In this document: positions 44,363 to 54,183 of the stretch, piece by piece
Numbering within the stretch: the first letter of the stretch is position 1
Layout: each line of letters opens with the position of its first letter
Assembly: GCA_900772845.1 (NCBI GenBank)
Contig: CAAGSD010000035.1
Location: forward strand, 25,228-89,227
DNA from: Lachnospiraceae bacterium
GTDB lineage: Bacteria; Bacillota; Clostridia; Lachnospirales; Lachnospiraceae
DNA: 64,000 bases
Direction of reading: 5' to 3'
Made by a program: the position numbers and the translations under genes
The notes under the pieces: generated by a model
The model's input: only the letters and a program-made list of their open reading frames with translations
The model's database searches: none
Told to the model about the DNA's origin: nothing

Positions 44363-45962
44363 TGTTGGGAAATGGGTGGCTCCAATGCTGGCTCTGCTGA
44401 TTTCAATTATCATTTTTTTTTACACATCGACAATTACATATAAAAACATTGGCACAAATGAATTATTTGCAACAGTAGATGCAATTACGACAGGGTACAA
44501 GATAAAACAGATTATTGCATCCGTAGTATTGTTTATTGTTGGCTATTTAGTAGCACAGGGGACATTCGATAAACAGACAGATGCTATGAAGGCAGTATGG
44601 GCAGTGCCTATTGCTGTTGTAGGTTGGTGCATGTGTAGTACAGTAATACTGCTTTTAAGACTGCCATATATTCGTAGTTTTGCATTTGGACTAGTGGGAG
44701 CATTACTAGGTGCCATGATATATATTCGAAAAGAATATATTAAAAAGACCAATTGGAGCGTGCTATGCAGATATATTATTTGGTGCGCAGCATTATCTAC
44801 GATTTTTTCTACAGGAATTGTTCCAACGGTCATGTCTTCGGATTCCTATTATTATGTAATGCAATATGGAGAAGTTGTAGCTAAGGTTGGAAGCTTGAAT
44901 TTTGATACTGCAGGAGCCACCATGACGTGGACGGGGGTATCTTCTGCCCTGATAAGTTCCTTGGCATATTTTTGTGGATTTGAGACGATTACGGTAATTC
45001 ATAACTTATTAGTAATAAGTATGCTAATCTGCTTTTATTTAATGATGAAAAAGCAGATTAGTAATTTGGGCGCCAGAGAAAATCAGGCAATAGTTGGGGC
45101 AGGTATTTTTACGGTAATGCTTATAGTCATTCCGGCGTTTGAACTTTTGTCTTTCTGGGTTATCTCTAATACTTATTGCATGGTTTACATTTTTTTACTT
45201 ATGATTGGTATGAATTTATATACAACCGATGAGAGGGAAAACAAGGCATTGTTGATATTACTTTCTATGGTAATTTGCTGGCTTACGCTGAGCCGCGCTG
45301 AAATGAGTGTCTGCATGGCTTGTATAGTCTGCCTGATAAGTTTCCTACCGCTGACGCAGATAGAAATGCTTACGTTATCTGTTCCGATGATGGTAGTTCA
45401 GTTATTATATTTAATTGAACTGAACTATCAACAGGCGATTAGTGTGAAAAGCGTATATGATTCAATGTTGACACCGGCTATTCAGGCGATAATGACTGTG
45501 GCAACGGTGGGGTGTGTAATTTATTCCTTTTTTATAAACAGTAAATTTTTTAGTTGGATACGAAAAAAAATAAATATTATAGTATTTGCTATTTTGCCAG
45601 GCATATGTATAGCAATTTATTTTCTGGATAAAGAAAAATATGTTAAAAGTATAGAAAGTATCATATATAACTTCAAAACGCAGTATTGGGGGTATTTACC
45701 AGCGCTAATTCTTGTATTATATATTGTAATTGCTTTGAATAAAAAAAATAATTTTGGGCTGATTTTTTCTACAGGATATGTGCTCATAAATCTGATATTG
45801 TGCCTTGGAAGAAAGCAACCTTTGAGAAATGGATATGGTGATTCCTGTAATAGAATTATGATGTCGGCAATTCCGGTTATATTTTTTGCATTAATATGTA
45901 GTGTGCTTGAGATTGTAGCTTTACGTATTAAAGAGAATAAGGAACAAGAGGAATATAAATGA
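44346..45962 (+). CDS. Large multi-pass membrane protein, GT-C-like
   Basis: The 538-residue protein has about 13 membrane spans. An external loop after the fifth or sixth span has TVMSSDSYYYVMQYGEVVAK, with acidic residues in the place expected for a GT-C donor motif, followed by TAGATMTWTGVSSALISSLA. Its overall layout fits a glycosyltransferase that uses polyprenyl-phosphate sugars on the outer face, or a Wzy-like enzyme. No family signature is certain. It overlaps both neighbours, which implies one coordinated operon segment with the membrane protein at 45959 and the Gtr-like genes further on. Confidence 0.55.
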   Translation: MKRINSVGKWVAPMLALLISIIIFFYTSTITYKNIGTNELFATVDAITTGYKIKQIIASVVLFIVGYLVAQGTFDKQTDAMKAVWAVPIAVVGWCMCSTVILLLRLPYIRSFAFGLVGALLGAMIYIRKEYIKKTNWSVLCRYIIWCAALSTIFSTGIVPTVMSSDSYYYVMQYGEVVAKVGSLNFDTAGATMTWTGVSSALISSLAYFCGFETITVIHNLLVISMLICFYLMMKKQISNLGARENQAIVGAGIFTVMLIVIPAFELLSFWVISNTYCMVYIFLLMIGMNLYTTDERENKALLILLSMVICWLTLSRAEMSVCMACIVCLISFLPLTQIEMLTLSVPMMVVQLLYLIELNYQQAISVKSVYDSMLTPAIQAIMTVATVGCVIYSFFINSKFFSWIRKKINIIVFAILPGICIAIYFLDKEKYVKSIESIIYNFKTQYWGYLPALILVLYIVIALNKKNNFGLIFSTGYVLINLILCLGRKQPLRNGYGDSCNRIMMSAIPVIFFALICSVLEIVALRIKENKEQEEYK

Positions 45963-47896
45963 AAAAACAGAAACGAATACCATATGAAAGCTGCATTATT
46001 ATATATTTTTTTCTGCAACTGATTTATGTGTATGCAAATGGGACTTGTGTGAGTGTCAGCGATGAATACACATATAAACAAATAGCCATGGATATATTTC
46101 AAGGAGAAGCTGTAAGCAGTTTTCATTATCCGTTTGTCTATCCCTTTATATTGTCATTGTCCTTTTATTTTGGAGACGCATTTTATAATGTGATGCTCTT
46201 TGAAAATATTTTATTGAAAACAATATTGTTGGCAGTAATCTTCAAAATGCTGTCTTCTGTTGTTGAAAATAGAGAAGACAGAGGATTGGTACTTACGTTG
46301 ATAGCTTTTTCACCGAGTTATTTCTTGTATTCGGATTGGATTATGGCAGAGAACCTATTCTCACCGCTATTATTAATAACCATTTTGTACTATATTAACC
46401 GACGCAATATAATGATTAGTGATACAATTGCGTTAAAAAATAAATTGTCAAGTAGTGCGATTGCGGGTATTTTAGCAGTTGCTTTGTTTGAAACAAAATA
46501 TTTGGCAATTATATTGATTCCTTTATGGTTTGCATTTTGGTTTAGTTGTAGTGTACCATTATTGAAAAACAAAAAGGTTTTAAAGGAAGTAATACTGTGT
46601 ATATTATGTTGGGGGATTTCTGTAGGGTTGGTACTTGGTGGTGTAGTATTGATCTATTGTGTGAAGTCCGGCTGTAAAATGGATTTGGAAATTATCAAAA
46701 TGTCATTGGGATTTAGTTCTGGCTCCGGGCCAGAGAATACCGGCTATAAAATGTTACCGCAAATGAAATGGATTATTTGTTACGTGGCCTATCCTTTTTT
46801 ACAAGCGGGTATTATTGTTGGAGAAAATCTGAGAATAAGATGGAAGGATATTCCCAAAAGTATTAGAGAAAATATCATTTTTTTGAGGATCATTTCATTA
46901 TTATTGATTTTCGTAGCAGCAAGGCACTCATCTCTTGTAGATTATAATGCAGATGGAATGCTTAAGCTTTTGGGAAGATATGTAACCTATATTGTGCTAA
47001 TTGAAATTATAATTTATGCAATTACCGAGAAATATAAAAAGGAAGAAAAAGCAATCGGCAGATTTTTCCGTATTTTTATGCTTGTAGCCTGTACTGTATT
47101 TTGCTATGCTATATTGTATGGAAATTTTGTCTGGAAACCGGCAGAGGATTGGCTTGCATCACTTCGAGGTCTGGAGAATCTTGCATTTCTGAAGTTGGGT
47201 TATATATTTGTAATCGTAACCTGTATTTTGATAGTAGTGTCACAAGTATTTGGGAAGAAAATTACAGTGATATGTTGGTTGCTTTTTGCAGGAGTTAATG
47301 TATACTGTTCTCTGGATGCAAGTGAATTTTATGCAGATAATCATAGCTATATAAAAGCCACAAAGGAGCTTATTAATGAGTACGGCAATGAACAAGTAAG
47401 TGTGTATTCTACAGATATGGAAAATTATCTTGGTTCATTACAGAGTTTTGGATTTTTATACCGAGGAAATTTGGATGGCGAATTCTGGTTTTTACAGAGT
47501 GGTTTTTCTCAGTCACCGATAAGTATAAATCCATGTAGGGTTAACTTTTTCACACTGAAAAATAGTATGATTGATAAGGAAAAATATGACAAGATAAGTG
47601 ATTATGTTGTTAAAAGTGATTTTTCGAATGTTTTGTATGTTCGGTTTGATGATAATGTTTTTTTGTTAAATAGAACAAAAGGGAATATAGAAGTTACTAA
47701 AACCGAAAATGAAATTGTAATTAAATGCAAAGAGGAACCGTCGAACATAGTATTATTAGTTAATCAAATGATAATGCCTTATCAATATGAGGATGGAGCC
47801 TGTGTATATCACATAGAACGAGATTGGATAGGGGATACATCAAAGGCAGTATTGTACAGATTTTCAGATCTGACATTAACTCATATAGAATTATAG
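45959..47896 (+). CDS. Large membrane protein, GT-C-like glycosyltransferase candidate
   Basis: The 645-residue protein has about 12 spans followed by a soluble C-terminal domain of ~170 residues. Its first external loop has VSVSDEYTYKQIAMDIFQGE, the DE-Y pattern found in dolichol/polyprenyl-phosphate-dependent GT-C transferases, and the fourth span region has FSPSYFLYSDWIMAENLFSP. Such enzymes take sugar from polyprenyl phosphate, fitting the GT2 gene at 47944, which would make that donor. It overlaps the previous gene by four bases. Confidence 0.65.
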   Translation: MKKQKRIPYESCIIIYFFLQLIYVYANGTCVSVSDEYTYKQIAMDIFQGEAVSSFHYPFVYPFILSLSFYFGDAFYNVMLFENILLKTILLAVIFKMLSSVVENREDRGLVLTLIAFSPSYFLYSDWIMAENLFSPLLLITILYYINRRNIMISDTIALKNKLSSSAIAGILAVALFETKYLAIILIPLWFAFWFSCSVPLLKNKKVLKEVILCILCWGISVGLVLGGVVLIYCVKSGCKMDLEIIKMSLGFSSGSGPENTGYKMLPQMKWIICYVAYPFLQAGIIVGENLRIRWKDIPKSIRENIIFLRIISLLLIFVAARHSSLVDYNADGMLKLLGRYVTYIVLIEIIIYAITEKYKKEEKAIGRFFRIFMLVACTVFCYAILYGNFVWKPAEDWLASLRGLENLAFLKLGYIFVIVTCILIVVSQVFGKKITVICWLLFAGVNVYCSLDASEFYADNHSYIKATKELINEYGNEQVSVYSTDMENYLGSLQSFGFLYRGNLDGEFWFLQSGFSQSPISINPCRVNFFTLKNSMIDKEKYDKISDYVVKSDFSNVLYVRFDDNVFLLNRTKGNIEVTKTENEIVIKCKEEPSNIVLLVNQMIMPYQYEDGACVYHIERDWIGDTSKAVLYRFSDLTLTHIEL

Positions 47897-47943
47897 TCAA
47901 GTGATGAAGATGTATCTCAGAAATATAATAGAAAGGGAAAAGT

Positions 47944-48945
47944 ATGAAGTTAATAATTCAAATTCCTTGTTACAATGAAGAGGAAACATTGGAAATTGCG
48001 TTGAACGATTTGCCCAAAGCTATAGAAGGAATAGATACAATAGAATATCTGATCATTAATGATGGCAGTACAGATCATACCACTGAGGTTGCAAAAAAGT
48101 GGGGAGTTCACTATGTTGTGAATTTTAAAAAGAATAAAGGATTGGCTAAAGGATTTATGGCAGGATTGGATGCCTGTCTGAGAAATGGGGCAGATATCAT
48201 TGTAAATACGGATGCGGATAATCAGTACAGCGGACAAGATATAGAAAAACTGGTTAGACCCATTATAGAGGGCCGGGCGGACATTGTTATAGGAGACCGC
48301 CCTATTGATGAGACAGAACACTTTTCTCCAATGAAAAAAAAGCTTCAGCATTTTGGAAGTTGGGTAGTCAGGGTGGCGTCGGATACGGATATACCAGATG
48401 CACCCAGTGGATTCAGAGCGTATAGTCGTGAAGCCGCAATGAGAATAAATGTGACGAATGAGTATACATATACACTGGAAACAATAGTGCAGGCCGGAAG
48501 AGAAAGAATTCCCATGGAACATGTTCCTATTCGCACAAATGGGGAATTACGACCATCCAGACTTTTTCATAGTATGATGGGATATGTCAGAAAGTCTATG
48601 GTTACAATAGTCAGAGCCTACATTATGTATAAACCTTTAAAGTTCTTTACTTTTGTAGGGGCGATTCCTTTTATAGCAGGATTGATACTGGGGATAAGAT
48701 ATTTATATTTACTGATAACCGTTAACGCAAGTGGGCATGTGCAGTCTCTTATTCTGGCAAGTACTTTATTGCTTATGGGATTCATCACATTTATAATAGG
48801 ATTTATGGCAGATATACTGGCTAAGAACAGAATGATATTGGAAGATATTCAATATCATGTGAGAAAAATTGATTATGAAGGAAAAGAGAATATAGGATTA
48901 AGTATCCAGGAGGCATATGGCAGAGATGAATACAAAAAGCACTGA
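47944..48945 (+). CDS. GT2 polyprenyl-phosphate glycosyltransferase (GtrB/DPM1-like)
   Basis: The 333-residue protein has a GT-A domain with IIQIPCYNEEETLEIALNDL, LIINDGSTDHTTEVAKKWGV and DIIVNTDADNQYSGQDIEKL (DxD as DAD), then two C-terminal membrane helices (about 232-260 and 265-295). It should load a sugar from a nucleotide donor on polyprenyl phosphate. With a GtrA-like protein (49596) and two GT-C-like proteins (44346, 45959) nearby, it completes a side-chain transfer module. AAAGGG lies before the start. Its stop overlaps the methyltransferase gene by 29 bases. Confidence 0.9.
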   Translation: MKLIIQIPCYNEEETLEIALNDLPKAIEGIDTIEYLIINDGSTDHTTEVAKKWGVHYVVNFKKNKGLAKGFMAGLDACLRNGADIIVNTDADNQYSGQDIEKLVRPIIEGRADIVIGDRPIDETEHFSPMKKKLQHFGSWVVRVASDTDIPDAPSGFRAYSREAAMRINVTNEYTYTLETIVQAGRERIPMEHVPIRTNGELRPSRLFHSMMGYVRKSMVTIVRAYIMYKPLKFFTFVGAIPFIAGLILGIRYLYLLITVNASGHVQSLILASTLLLMGFITFIIGFMADILAKNRMILEDIQYHVRKIDYEGKENIGLSIQEAYGRDEYKKH

Positions 48946-49591
48946 GGTAGTTCAACCGGAGGGTAACTACTATGATAAATATCATTCGACCAATCCGATT
49001 GTAAAATGGATGATGAAAGGGTTCAAGGATGCCATCAGCGAGTTGTTGGATATAGCAGGAAAGGAATTTTGTCAGATATGTGAAACCGGATGCGGAGAAG
49101 GCGAAATAACCTCATTTATAAAAGATATGTATCAGAATGCTGAGATTGATGCGTTTGATATATCGGAAAAGGTAATAGCAGAGGCCAGTGAAAAGATTCA
49201 TGGTATTAACTTTTATACTGGAAATATCTATACAATGGAGGTTCGAAAGCCGGGAGAAGCTGAAAAACACATTTTGAACAAGGGAAGATATGATCTTGTG
49301 ATATGTTCAGAAGTGTTGGAACATCTGGAAGATCCGGAACGAGCATTGAAAAATATAAAAGAGTTGTGTAATGAAAATGGATTTATACTTTTAAGTGTTC
49401 CCAAGGAACCTATCTGGCGAATATGCAACATGGCAAGGGGAAAGTACTGGAAAGACCTTGGAAATACACCGGGGCATATCCAACATTGGACCAAAAAGAA
49501 ATTTTGCAGAATGGTTGTTAATAATGATATGAAAATTGTATCGGTAAAAACTCCATTCCCATGGACGATGGTACTTGCAAAGAAGGGATAA
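48917..49591 (+). CDS. Class I SAM-dependent methyltransferase
   Basis: The ~224-residue protein has the SAM-binding glycine motif CETGCGEGEITSFI (about residues 54-67), then an acidic strand end (IDAFDISEKVIAEASEK) and CSEVLEHLEDPERALKN, the standard motif IV region. It ends with HIQHWTKKKFCRMVVNNDMK. It likely methylates a sugar or a lipid-linked glycan precursor, by location. AGGAGG is three bases before ATG 48917; ATG 48926 is a possible start. It lies between the GtrB-like and GtrA-like genes. Confidence 0.87.
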   Translation: MAEMNTKSTEVVQPEGNYYDKYHSTNPIVKWMMKGFKDAISELLDIAGKEFCQICETGCGEGEITSFIKDMYQNAEIDAFDISEKVIAEASEKIHGINFYTGNIYTMEVRKPGEAEKHILNKGRYDLVICSEVLEHLEDPERALKNIKELCNENGFILLSVPKEPIWRICNMARGKYWKDLGNTPGHIQHWTKKKFCRMVVNNDMKIVSVKTPFPWTMVLAKKG

Positions 49592-49595
49592 GCAA

Positions 49596-50015
49596 GTGAA
49601 AAAAAAAGAATTATATAGCTACATATTTTGGGGTGTACTCAGTACAATCCTGAATATTGGATTGGCTCAACTGGCGGTATGGAGCGGAATTGACTATAAA
49701 ATATCGAATGCTATTACGTTGGTGATTGTAAAGGTGTTTTGCTACTTCACAAATAAGATATTTGTATTTAAAACACCGTTCGGATCTTTTCATAGGTTTA
49801 TAACGGAAATTGTCCGCTTTGTTTTTGCCAGATGGATTACATTTTTGGTAGACTATTTTGGCGTTATTTTGTTGGTAGAAGTGATGAAACAATCGTTCTT
49901 TTTTAGTAAATGCGTATTGAGCGTGATAGTAATTGTATTGAATTATATTCTGAGCAAGAAGATGGTGTTCCATAAACAGAGAGAGAATGGGGTTGCGGAT
50001 GAGAGCATACAGTGA
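49596..50015 (+). CDS. GtrA-family membrane protein
   Basis: The ~139-residue protein has four membrane spans and the GtrA signature: YSYIFWGVLSTILNIGLAQL, then ITLVIVKVFCYFTNKIFVFK (the NKxFVFK element) and ending LNYILSKKMVFHKQ. GtrA proteins are thought to flip polyprenyl-phosphate sugars across the membrane. I begin at GTG 49596, preceded by AAGGGA. It would link the GT2 at 47944 to the GT-C-like enzymes. It overlaps the UDP-sugar dehydrogenase gene by 29 bases. Confidence 0.88.
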   Translation: MKKKELYSYIFWGVLSTILNIGLAQLAVWSGIDYKISNAITLVIVKVFCYFTNKIFVFKTPFGSFHRFITEIVRFVFARWITFLVDYFGVILLVEVMKQSFFFSKCVLSVIVIVLNYILSKKMVFHKQRENGVADESIQ

Positions 50016-51255
50016 TTTAAAAATTGCAGTAGCAGGAACAGGGTATGTTGGACTTTCTATTGCTATACTATTAGCGCAGCATCATGAAGTTATGGCAGTA
50101 GATATTGTGCCGGAAAGAGTGCAGAAAATAAACAACAAACAAGCAACAATCCATGATGATTATGTGGAAAAGTATCTGAGGGAGGAAAAATTACGACTTA
50201 CAGCAACACTGGATGCCAAAAGCGCATATGGGGATGCAGATTATGTTATAGTTGCAACCCCAACGAATTATGATAGCAGGAAAAATTTTTTTGACACTTC
50301 TGCGGTGGAAGAAGTAATAAAAATGGTAATAGAATGCAATCCACAGGCAGTCATAGTGATTAAAAGTACTATCCCAGTAGGATATACAGAAGCCATTCGT
50401 AAAAAGTTTCAATACAGCAATATATTGTTTAGCCCGGAGTTCTTAAGGGAAAGCAAGGCATTATATGATAATTTGTACCCATCCAGAATCATTGTCGGGA
50501 CAGATATGAGCGATGACAATTTACAGAGAGCAGCACATATTTTTGCAGATATGTTAAAGGAAGGTGCAATTAAGGAAAATATCGATACACTGTTTATGGG
50601 ATTTACAGAAGCGGAAGCAGTGAAGCTGTTTGCTAATACCTATCTGGCACTGAGAGTCAGTTATTTTAATGAATTGGACACTTATGCGGAGTTAAAGGGG
50701 TTGGATACGCAACAGATTATTAAAGGAGTATGCCTTGATCCGAGAATCGGTGATTACTATAATAATCCCTCTTTTGGATATGGTGGGTACTGTCTTCCTA
50801 AGGACACAAAACAGTTGCTTGCTAATTATCAGGATGTACCGGAGAATCTGATAGAAGCTATTGTGGAAAGTAATCGTACCAGAAAGGATTTTATTGCAGA
50901 TCGTGTATTACAGATGGCTGGGTATTATGATTATGAAAACGAAAATGTATATGATTCAAAAAAGGAAAAAAATATAGTTATAGGTGTCTATAGACTGACG
51001 ATGAAGACAAATTCGGATAACTTCCGGCAAAGCTCTATTCAGGGAATTATGAAACGTGTTAAGGCGAAAGGTGCAACAGTCATTATTTATGAACCAACGC
51101 TGAATGCAGAGACAACATTTTTCGGAAGCAGAATCGTAACCGATTTGGAAAAGTTTAAAAAGGAAAGTAACGTGATAATTGCAAATCGATATGATGCAAC
51201 GCTGGAAGATGTAAAAGATAAGGTATATACCAGAGATATATTTCAAAAGGATTAA
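49987..51255 (+). CDS. UDP-glucose 6-dehydrogenase family (Ugd/TuaD-like)
   Basis: The 422-residue protein has the N-terminal NAD site KIAVAGTGYVGLSIAILLAQ, the helix VIVIKSTIPVGYTEAI, SPEFLRESKALYDNLYPSRI, and the catalytic Cys in SFGYGGYCLPKDTKQL. This family oxidises UDP-glucose (or UDP-HexNAc) to the uronic acid. It would provide UDP-glucuronate for the capsule. No UDP-glucuronate epimerase is seen nearby. Start codons at 49987 and 49999 are both possible; neither ribosome site is convincing. Confidence 0.9.
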   Translation: MGLRMRAYSDLKIAVAGTGYVGLSIAILLAQHHEVMAVDIVPERVQKINNKQATIHDDYVEKYLREEKLRLTATLDAKSAYGDADYVIVATPTNYDSRKNFFDTSAVEEVIKMVIECNPQAVIVIKSTIPVGYTEAIRKKFQYSNILFSPEFLRESKALYDNLYPSRIIVGTDMSDDNLQRAAHIFADMLKEGAIKENIDTLFMGFTEAEAVKLFANTYLALRVSYFNELDTYAELKGLDTQQIIKGVCLDPRIGDYYNNPSFGYGGYCLPKDTKQLLANYQDVPENLIEAIVESNRTRKDFIADRVLQMAGYYDYENENVYDSKKEKNIVIGVYRLTMKTNSDNFRQSSIQGIMKRVKAKGATVIIYEPTLNAETTFFGSRIVTDLEKFKKESNVIIANRYDATLEDVKDKVYTRDIFQKD

Positions 51256-51305
51256 ATACTCGTAGTATATGTAAAGAGAGTGATATCAAAGAAAGGAAGC
51301 ACAAG

Positions 51306-51929
51306 ATGGATGTACTTAGGCAACTGAGAAATGAATATAGAAATATAATGTTTTTATCTAAGCAAAGGAAACGTCTTGTTAATAAGGATATTTGCCTGAT
51401 TGCCAGCAATTGTAACGGGGCAATGATACTTCATGATTTGAGGTTACAATTTAAAAGTCCTTTTGTTAATCTTTGGCTAAGACCTAAGGATTTCATAAAG
51501 TTATTATCATCACTGAGAGAATATATGGGGTATGATTTGAAGTTTACAACAGAAGAAGGAATAGAGTACCCTGTTGGCTTATTGAAGGATATTAAGATTT
51601 ACTTTCAACATTATAAGACAGAAGAAGAGGCAAAAGCAAAATGGAATGAACGGGCAAAACGAATGGACTATGATAAACTGTTTATTCTATTTACAGATAG
51701 AGATGGATGCACTGAGCAGGATATAGTAGAGTTTGATAATTTGCCATATAAGAATAAAGTAATATTTGTTAACAAACCACATCCCAATATAAAATCAGCA
51801 GTATATATTAGAGGATTTGAAAATGATGGGTGTGTTGGACCATGCATGGCCTATAAAAGTAAAATTTCTTACAAAAAATATTATGATGATTTTGACTATG
51901 TAGAATGGTTTAATTCGGCAGAAAAGTAG
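51306..51929 (+). CDS. DUF1919 domain protein
   Basis: The 207-residue protein matches the DUF1919 pattern: ICLIASNCNGAMILHDLRLQ, then FKSPFVNLWLRPKDFIKLLS, YFQHYKTEEEAKAKWNERAK and FILFTDRDGCTEQDIVEFDN. Members occur in exopolysaccharide loci; some are suspected of transferring groups to glycans, but no activity is firmly known to me. It lies between the UDP-sugar dehydrogenase and the CapE-like gene. Upstream (GAAAGGAAGC) there is a plausible ribosome site. Confidence 0.85.
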   Translation: MDVLRQLRNEYRNIMFLSKQRKRLVNKDICLIASNCNGAMILHDLRLQFKSPFVNLWLRPKDFIKLLSSLREYMGYDLKFTTEEGIEYPVGLLKDIKIYFQHYKTEEEAKAKWNERAKRMDYDKLFILFTDRDGCTEQDIVEFDNLPYKNKVIFVNKPHPNIKSAVYIRGFENDGCVGPCMAYKSKISYKKYYDDFDYVEWFNSAEK

Positions 51930-51948
51930 TTATGAGAGGAGAAAAAAT

Positions 51949-52983
51949 ATGTCTTTATTTACAGGAAAAACATTAATGATTACTGGTGGAACAGGTTCTT
52001 TTGGAAATGCAGTTTTAAATCGGTTTCTTCAGACAGATATCGGAGAAATCCGTATTTTTTCGAGAGACGAGAAAAAGCAGGATGATATGCGTCATGAATA
52101 TCAGGTGAAGATGCCGGAGGTTGCTGACAAGATTAAATTTTATATTGGAGATGTTAGAGATCTGAACTCTGTACGGGCTGCAATGCCGGGGGTGGATTAT
52201 ATTTTTCATGCAGCTGCATTGAAACAAGTGCCGTCTTGTGAATTCTTTCCTATGGAAGCAGTGAAGACAAATGTTGTCGGAACAGATAATGTCCTGACCG
52301 CAGCAATTGAAGCAGGTGTAGAATCAGTAATATGCCTTTCTACGGATAAAGCAGCATATCCCATTAATGCAATGGGAATTACAAAAGCGATTGAGGAAAA
52401 GGTAGCAGTGGCAAAATCCAGAAATTCCGGAAAGACGAAGATATGCTGTACCCGTTATGGTAATGTGATGTGTTCTCGCGGATCGGTAATTCCTCTGTGG
52501 ATTGATCAGATTAAATCCGGCAATCCGATCACTGTAACAGAACCGTCTATGACGCGTTTCATTATGAGCCTGGAGGAAGCGGTAGATCTCGTACTTTTTG
52601 CATTTGAGAAGGGAGAGAACGGAGATTTGCTGATCATGAAGGCTCCGGCCTGTACCATTCAGACGCAGGCAGAAGCAGTGTGTGAATTATTTGGTGGCAA
52701 AAAGGAAGATATTAAAGTGATTGGTATTCGCCATGGAGAGAAAATGTATGAGACCCTGCTCACTAACGAGGAGTGTGCCAAGGCAATTGATCTTGGAGGG
52801 TTCTATAGAGTACCTGCGGATAATCGTGGTTTGAATTACGACAAGTATTTTAAAGACGGCGATGCAAAGAGAAATACACTTACAGAATTTAATTCCAATA
52901 ATACTAAATTATTAACTTTAGAAGAGACAAAAGCAACCATTGCAAAACTTGCCTATATTCAGGAAAGATTGGCGGAGGATTAA
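51949..52983 (+). CDS. capE: UDP-GlcNAc 4,6-dehydratase/5-epimerase, CapE/FnlA-like
   Basis: The 344-residue SDR has TGGTGSFGNAV (cofactor motif near residue 12), RIFSRDEKKQDDMRHEYQVK, AAALKQVPSCEFFPMEAVKT and the active-site segment STDKAAYPINAMGITK, with Met replacing Tyr. This is the CapE/FnlA/WbjB pattern. It makes the 4-keto-6-deoxy intermediate that begins UDP-N-acetyl-L-fucosamine synthesis. Together with the next two genes (CapG-like, CapF-like) it is a complete pathway in one run, 3 and 27 bases apart. Confidence 0.93.
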   Translation: MSLFTGKTLMITGGTGSFGNAVLNRFLQTDIGEIRIFSRDEKKQDDMRHEYQVKMPEVADKIKFYIGDVRDLNSVRAAMPGVDYIFHAAALKQVPSCEFFPMEAVKTNVVGTDNVLTAAIEAGVESVICLSTDKAAYPINAMGITKAIEEKVAVAKSRNSGKTKICCTRYGNVMCSRGSVIPLWIDQIKSGNPITVTEPSMTRFIMSLEEAVDLVLFAFEKGENGDLLIMKAPACTIQTQAEAVCELFGGKKEDIKVIGIRHGEKMYETLLTNEECAKAIDLGGFYRVPADNRGLNYDKYFKDGDAKRNTLTEFNSNNTKLLTLEETKATIAKLAYIQERLAED

Positions 52984-52986
52984 GGG

Positions 52987-54156
52987 ATGTTTGATTTTAA
53001 ATGGAAGGATAATGGATCAATCAAGCTGTTAATTATAGTTGGAACAAGACCGGAGATCATTCGTCTGGCAGCAACCATTAAGCGCTGTAGAGAATATTTT
53101 GATTGTTGCGTAGCGCATACCGGGCAAAACTACGATAAGAATTTGAATGATATTTTTTGGTCCGACTTTGAACTAGGTGGACCGGATGTCTGGATGAATG
53201 TCGTAGGAGATAATCTGGGACAGACATGTGGAAACGTCGTTGCAAGGAGTTATGAACTGATGGCAGAAATCAAGCCGGATGCTTTGCTGGTACTTGGAGA
53301 TACGAATAGCTGCCTGTCAGCCATTTCAGCGAAGAGGCTTCATATTCCTATTTTCCACATGGAAGCAGGAAACAGATGCAAGGATGAGTGTCTTCCGGAA
53401 GAGACAAATCGTAGAATCGTGGATGTGATCTCGGACGTGAATCTGCCGTATTCTGAGCCGGCCCGAAAGTATCTGCATGAGATGGGAATGCCCAAGGAGA
53501 GAACATATGTGACCGGTTCCCCCATGGCAGAAGTGCTGCATGGAAATCTTGACAAAATTGAAGCGTCAGATGTGCTGGATAGATTAGGACTGCAGCCGAA
53601 TAAATATATTCTGTTATCAGCCCACCGAGAAGAAAATATTGATACGGATAAGAATTTTACTTCATTGTTTGAAGCAATCAATGCATTGGCTGAAAAATAT
53701 GATATGCCGATTCTCTATTCCTGCCATCCAAGATCTAGGAAGAAGCTTGAATCCAGCGGATTCAAATTAGATTCCCGTGTAAGAGTGAATGAACCGCTGG
53801 GATTTAATGACTATAATAAGCTTCAGATGAATGCACTGGCGATCGTGTCCGATTCCGGTACTTTACCGGAGGAAAGCAGTTTTTATCTGTCGATTGGACA
53901 TCCAATTGCAGCGGTATGCATTCGGACTTCTACGGAGCGCCCTGAGGCACTGGAATCTGGAAATTTTATATTGGCCGGAATTACGACACAGGAGCTTCTG
54001 CAGGCTACGGGTATGGCTATTGACATGAAACAGAAAGGCATTTTAGGAAAGCCATGTCCGGATTATGTGGATGAGAATGTATCTATGAAAGTAGTGCGAA
54101 TCATACAGGGGTATGTAAATGTCGTGAACAAGATGGTATGGAGAAAAGAGCAGTAA
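52987..54156 (+). CDS. capG: UDP-HexNAc 2-epimerase (non-hydrolysing), CapG/FnlC-like
   Basis: The 389-residue protein has VGTRPEIIRLAATIKR, HTGQNYDKNLNDIFW, DALLVLGDTNSCLSAISAKR and IPIFHMEAGNRCKDECLPEE, specific to the CapG/FnlC/WbjD branch, followed by NRRIVDVISDVNLPYSEPAR. This enzyme epimerises C2 in the last step to UDP-L-FucNAc. It lies between the CapE-like and CapF-like genes, starting three bases after the first. Confidence 0.94.
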   Translation: MFDFKWKDNGSIKLLIIVGTRPEIIRLAATIKRCREYFDCCVAHTGQNYDKNLNDIFWSDFELGGPDVWMNVVGDNLGQTCGNVVARSYELMAEIKPDALLVLGDTNSCLSAISAKRLHIPIFHMEAGNRCKDECLPEETNRRIVDVISDVNLPYSEPARKYLHEMGMPKERTYVTGSPMAEVLHGNLDKIEASDVLDRLGLQPNKYILLSAHREENIDTDKNFTSLFEAINALAEKYDMPILYSCHPRSRKKLESSGFKLDSRVRVNEPLGFNDYNKLQMNALAIVSDSGTLPEESSFYLSIGHPIAAVCIRTSTERPEALESGNFILAGITTQELLQATGMAIDMKQKGILGKPCPDYVDENVSMKVVRIIQGYVNVVNKMVWRKEQ

Positions 54157-54183
54157 CAAAAAGTGAGAGTACGGAGATAACTG

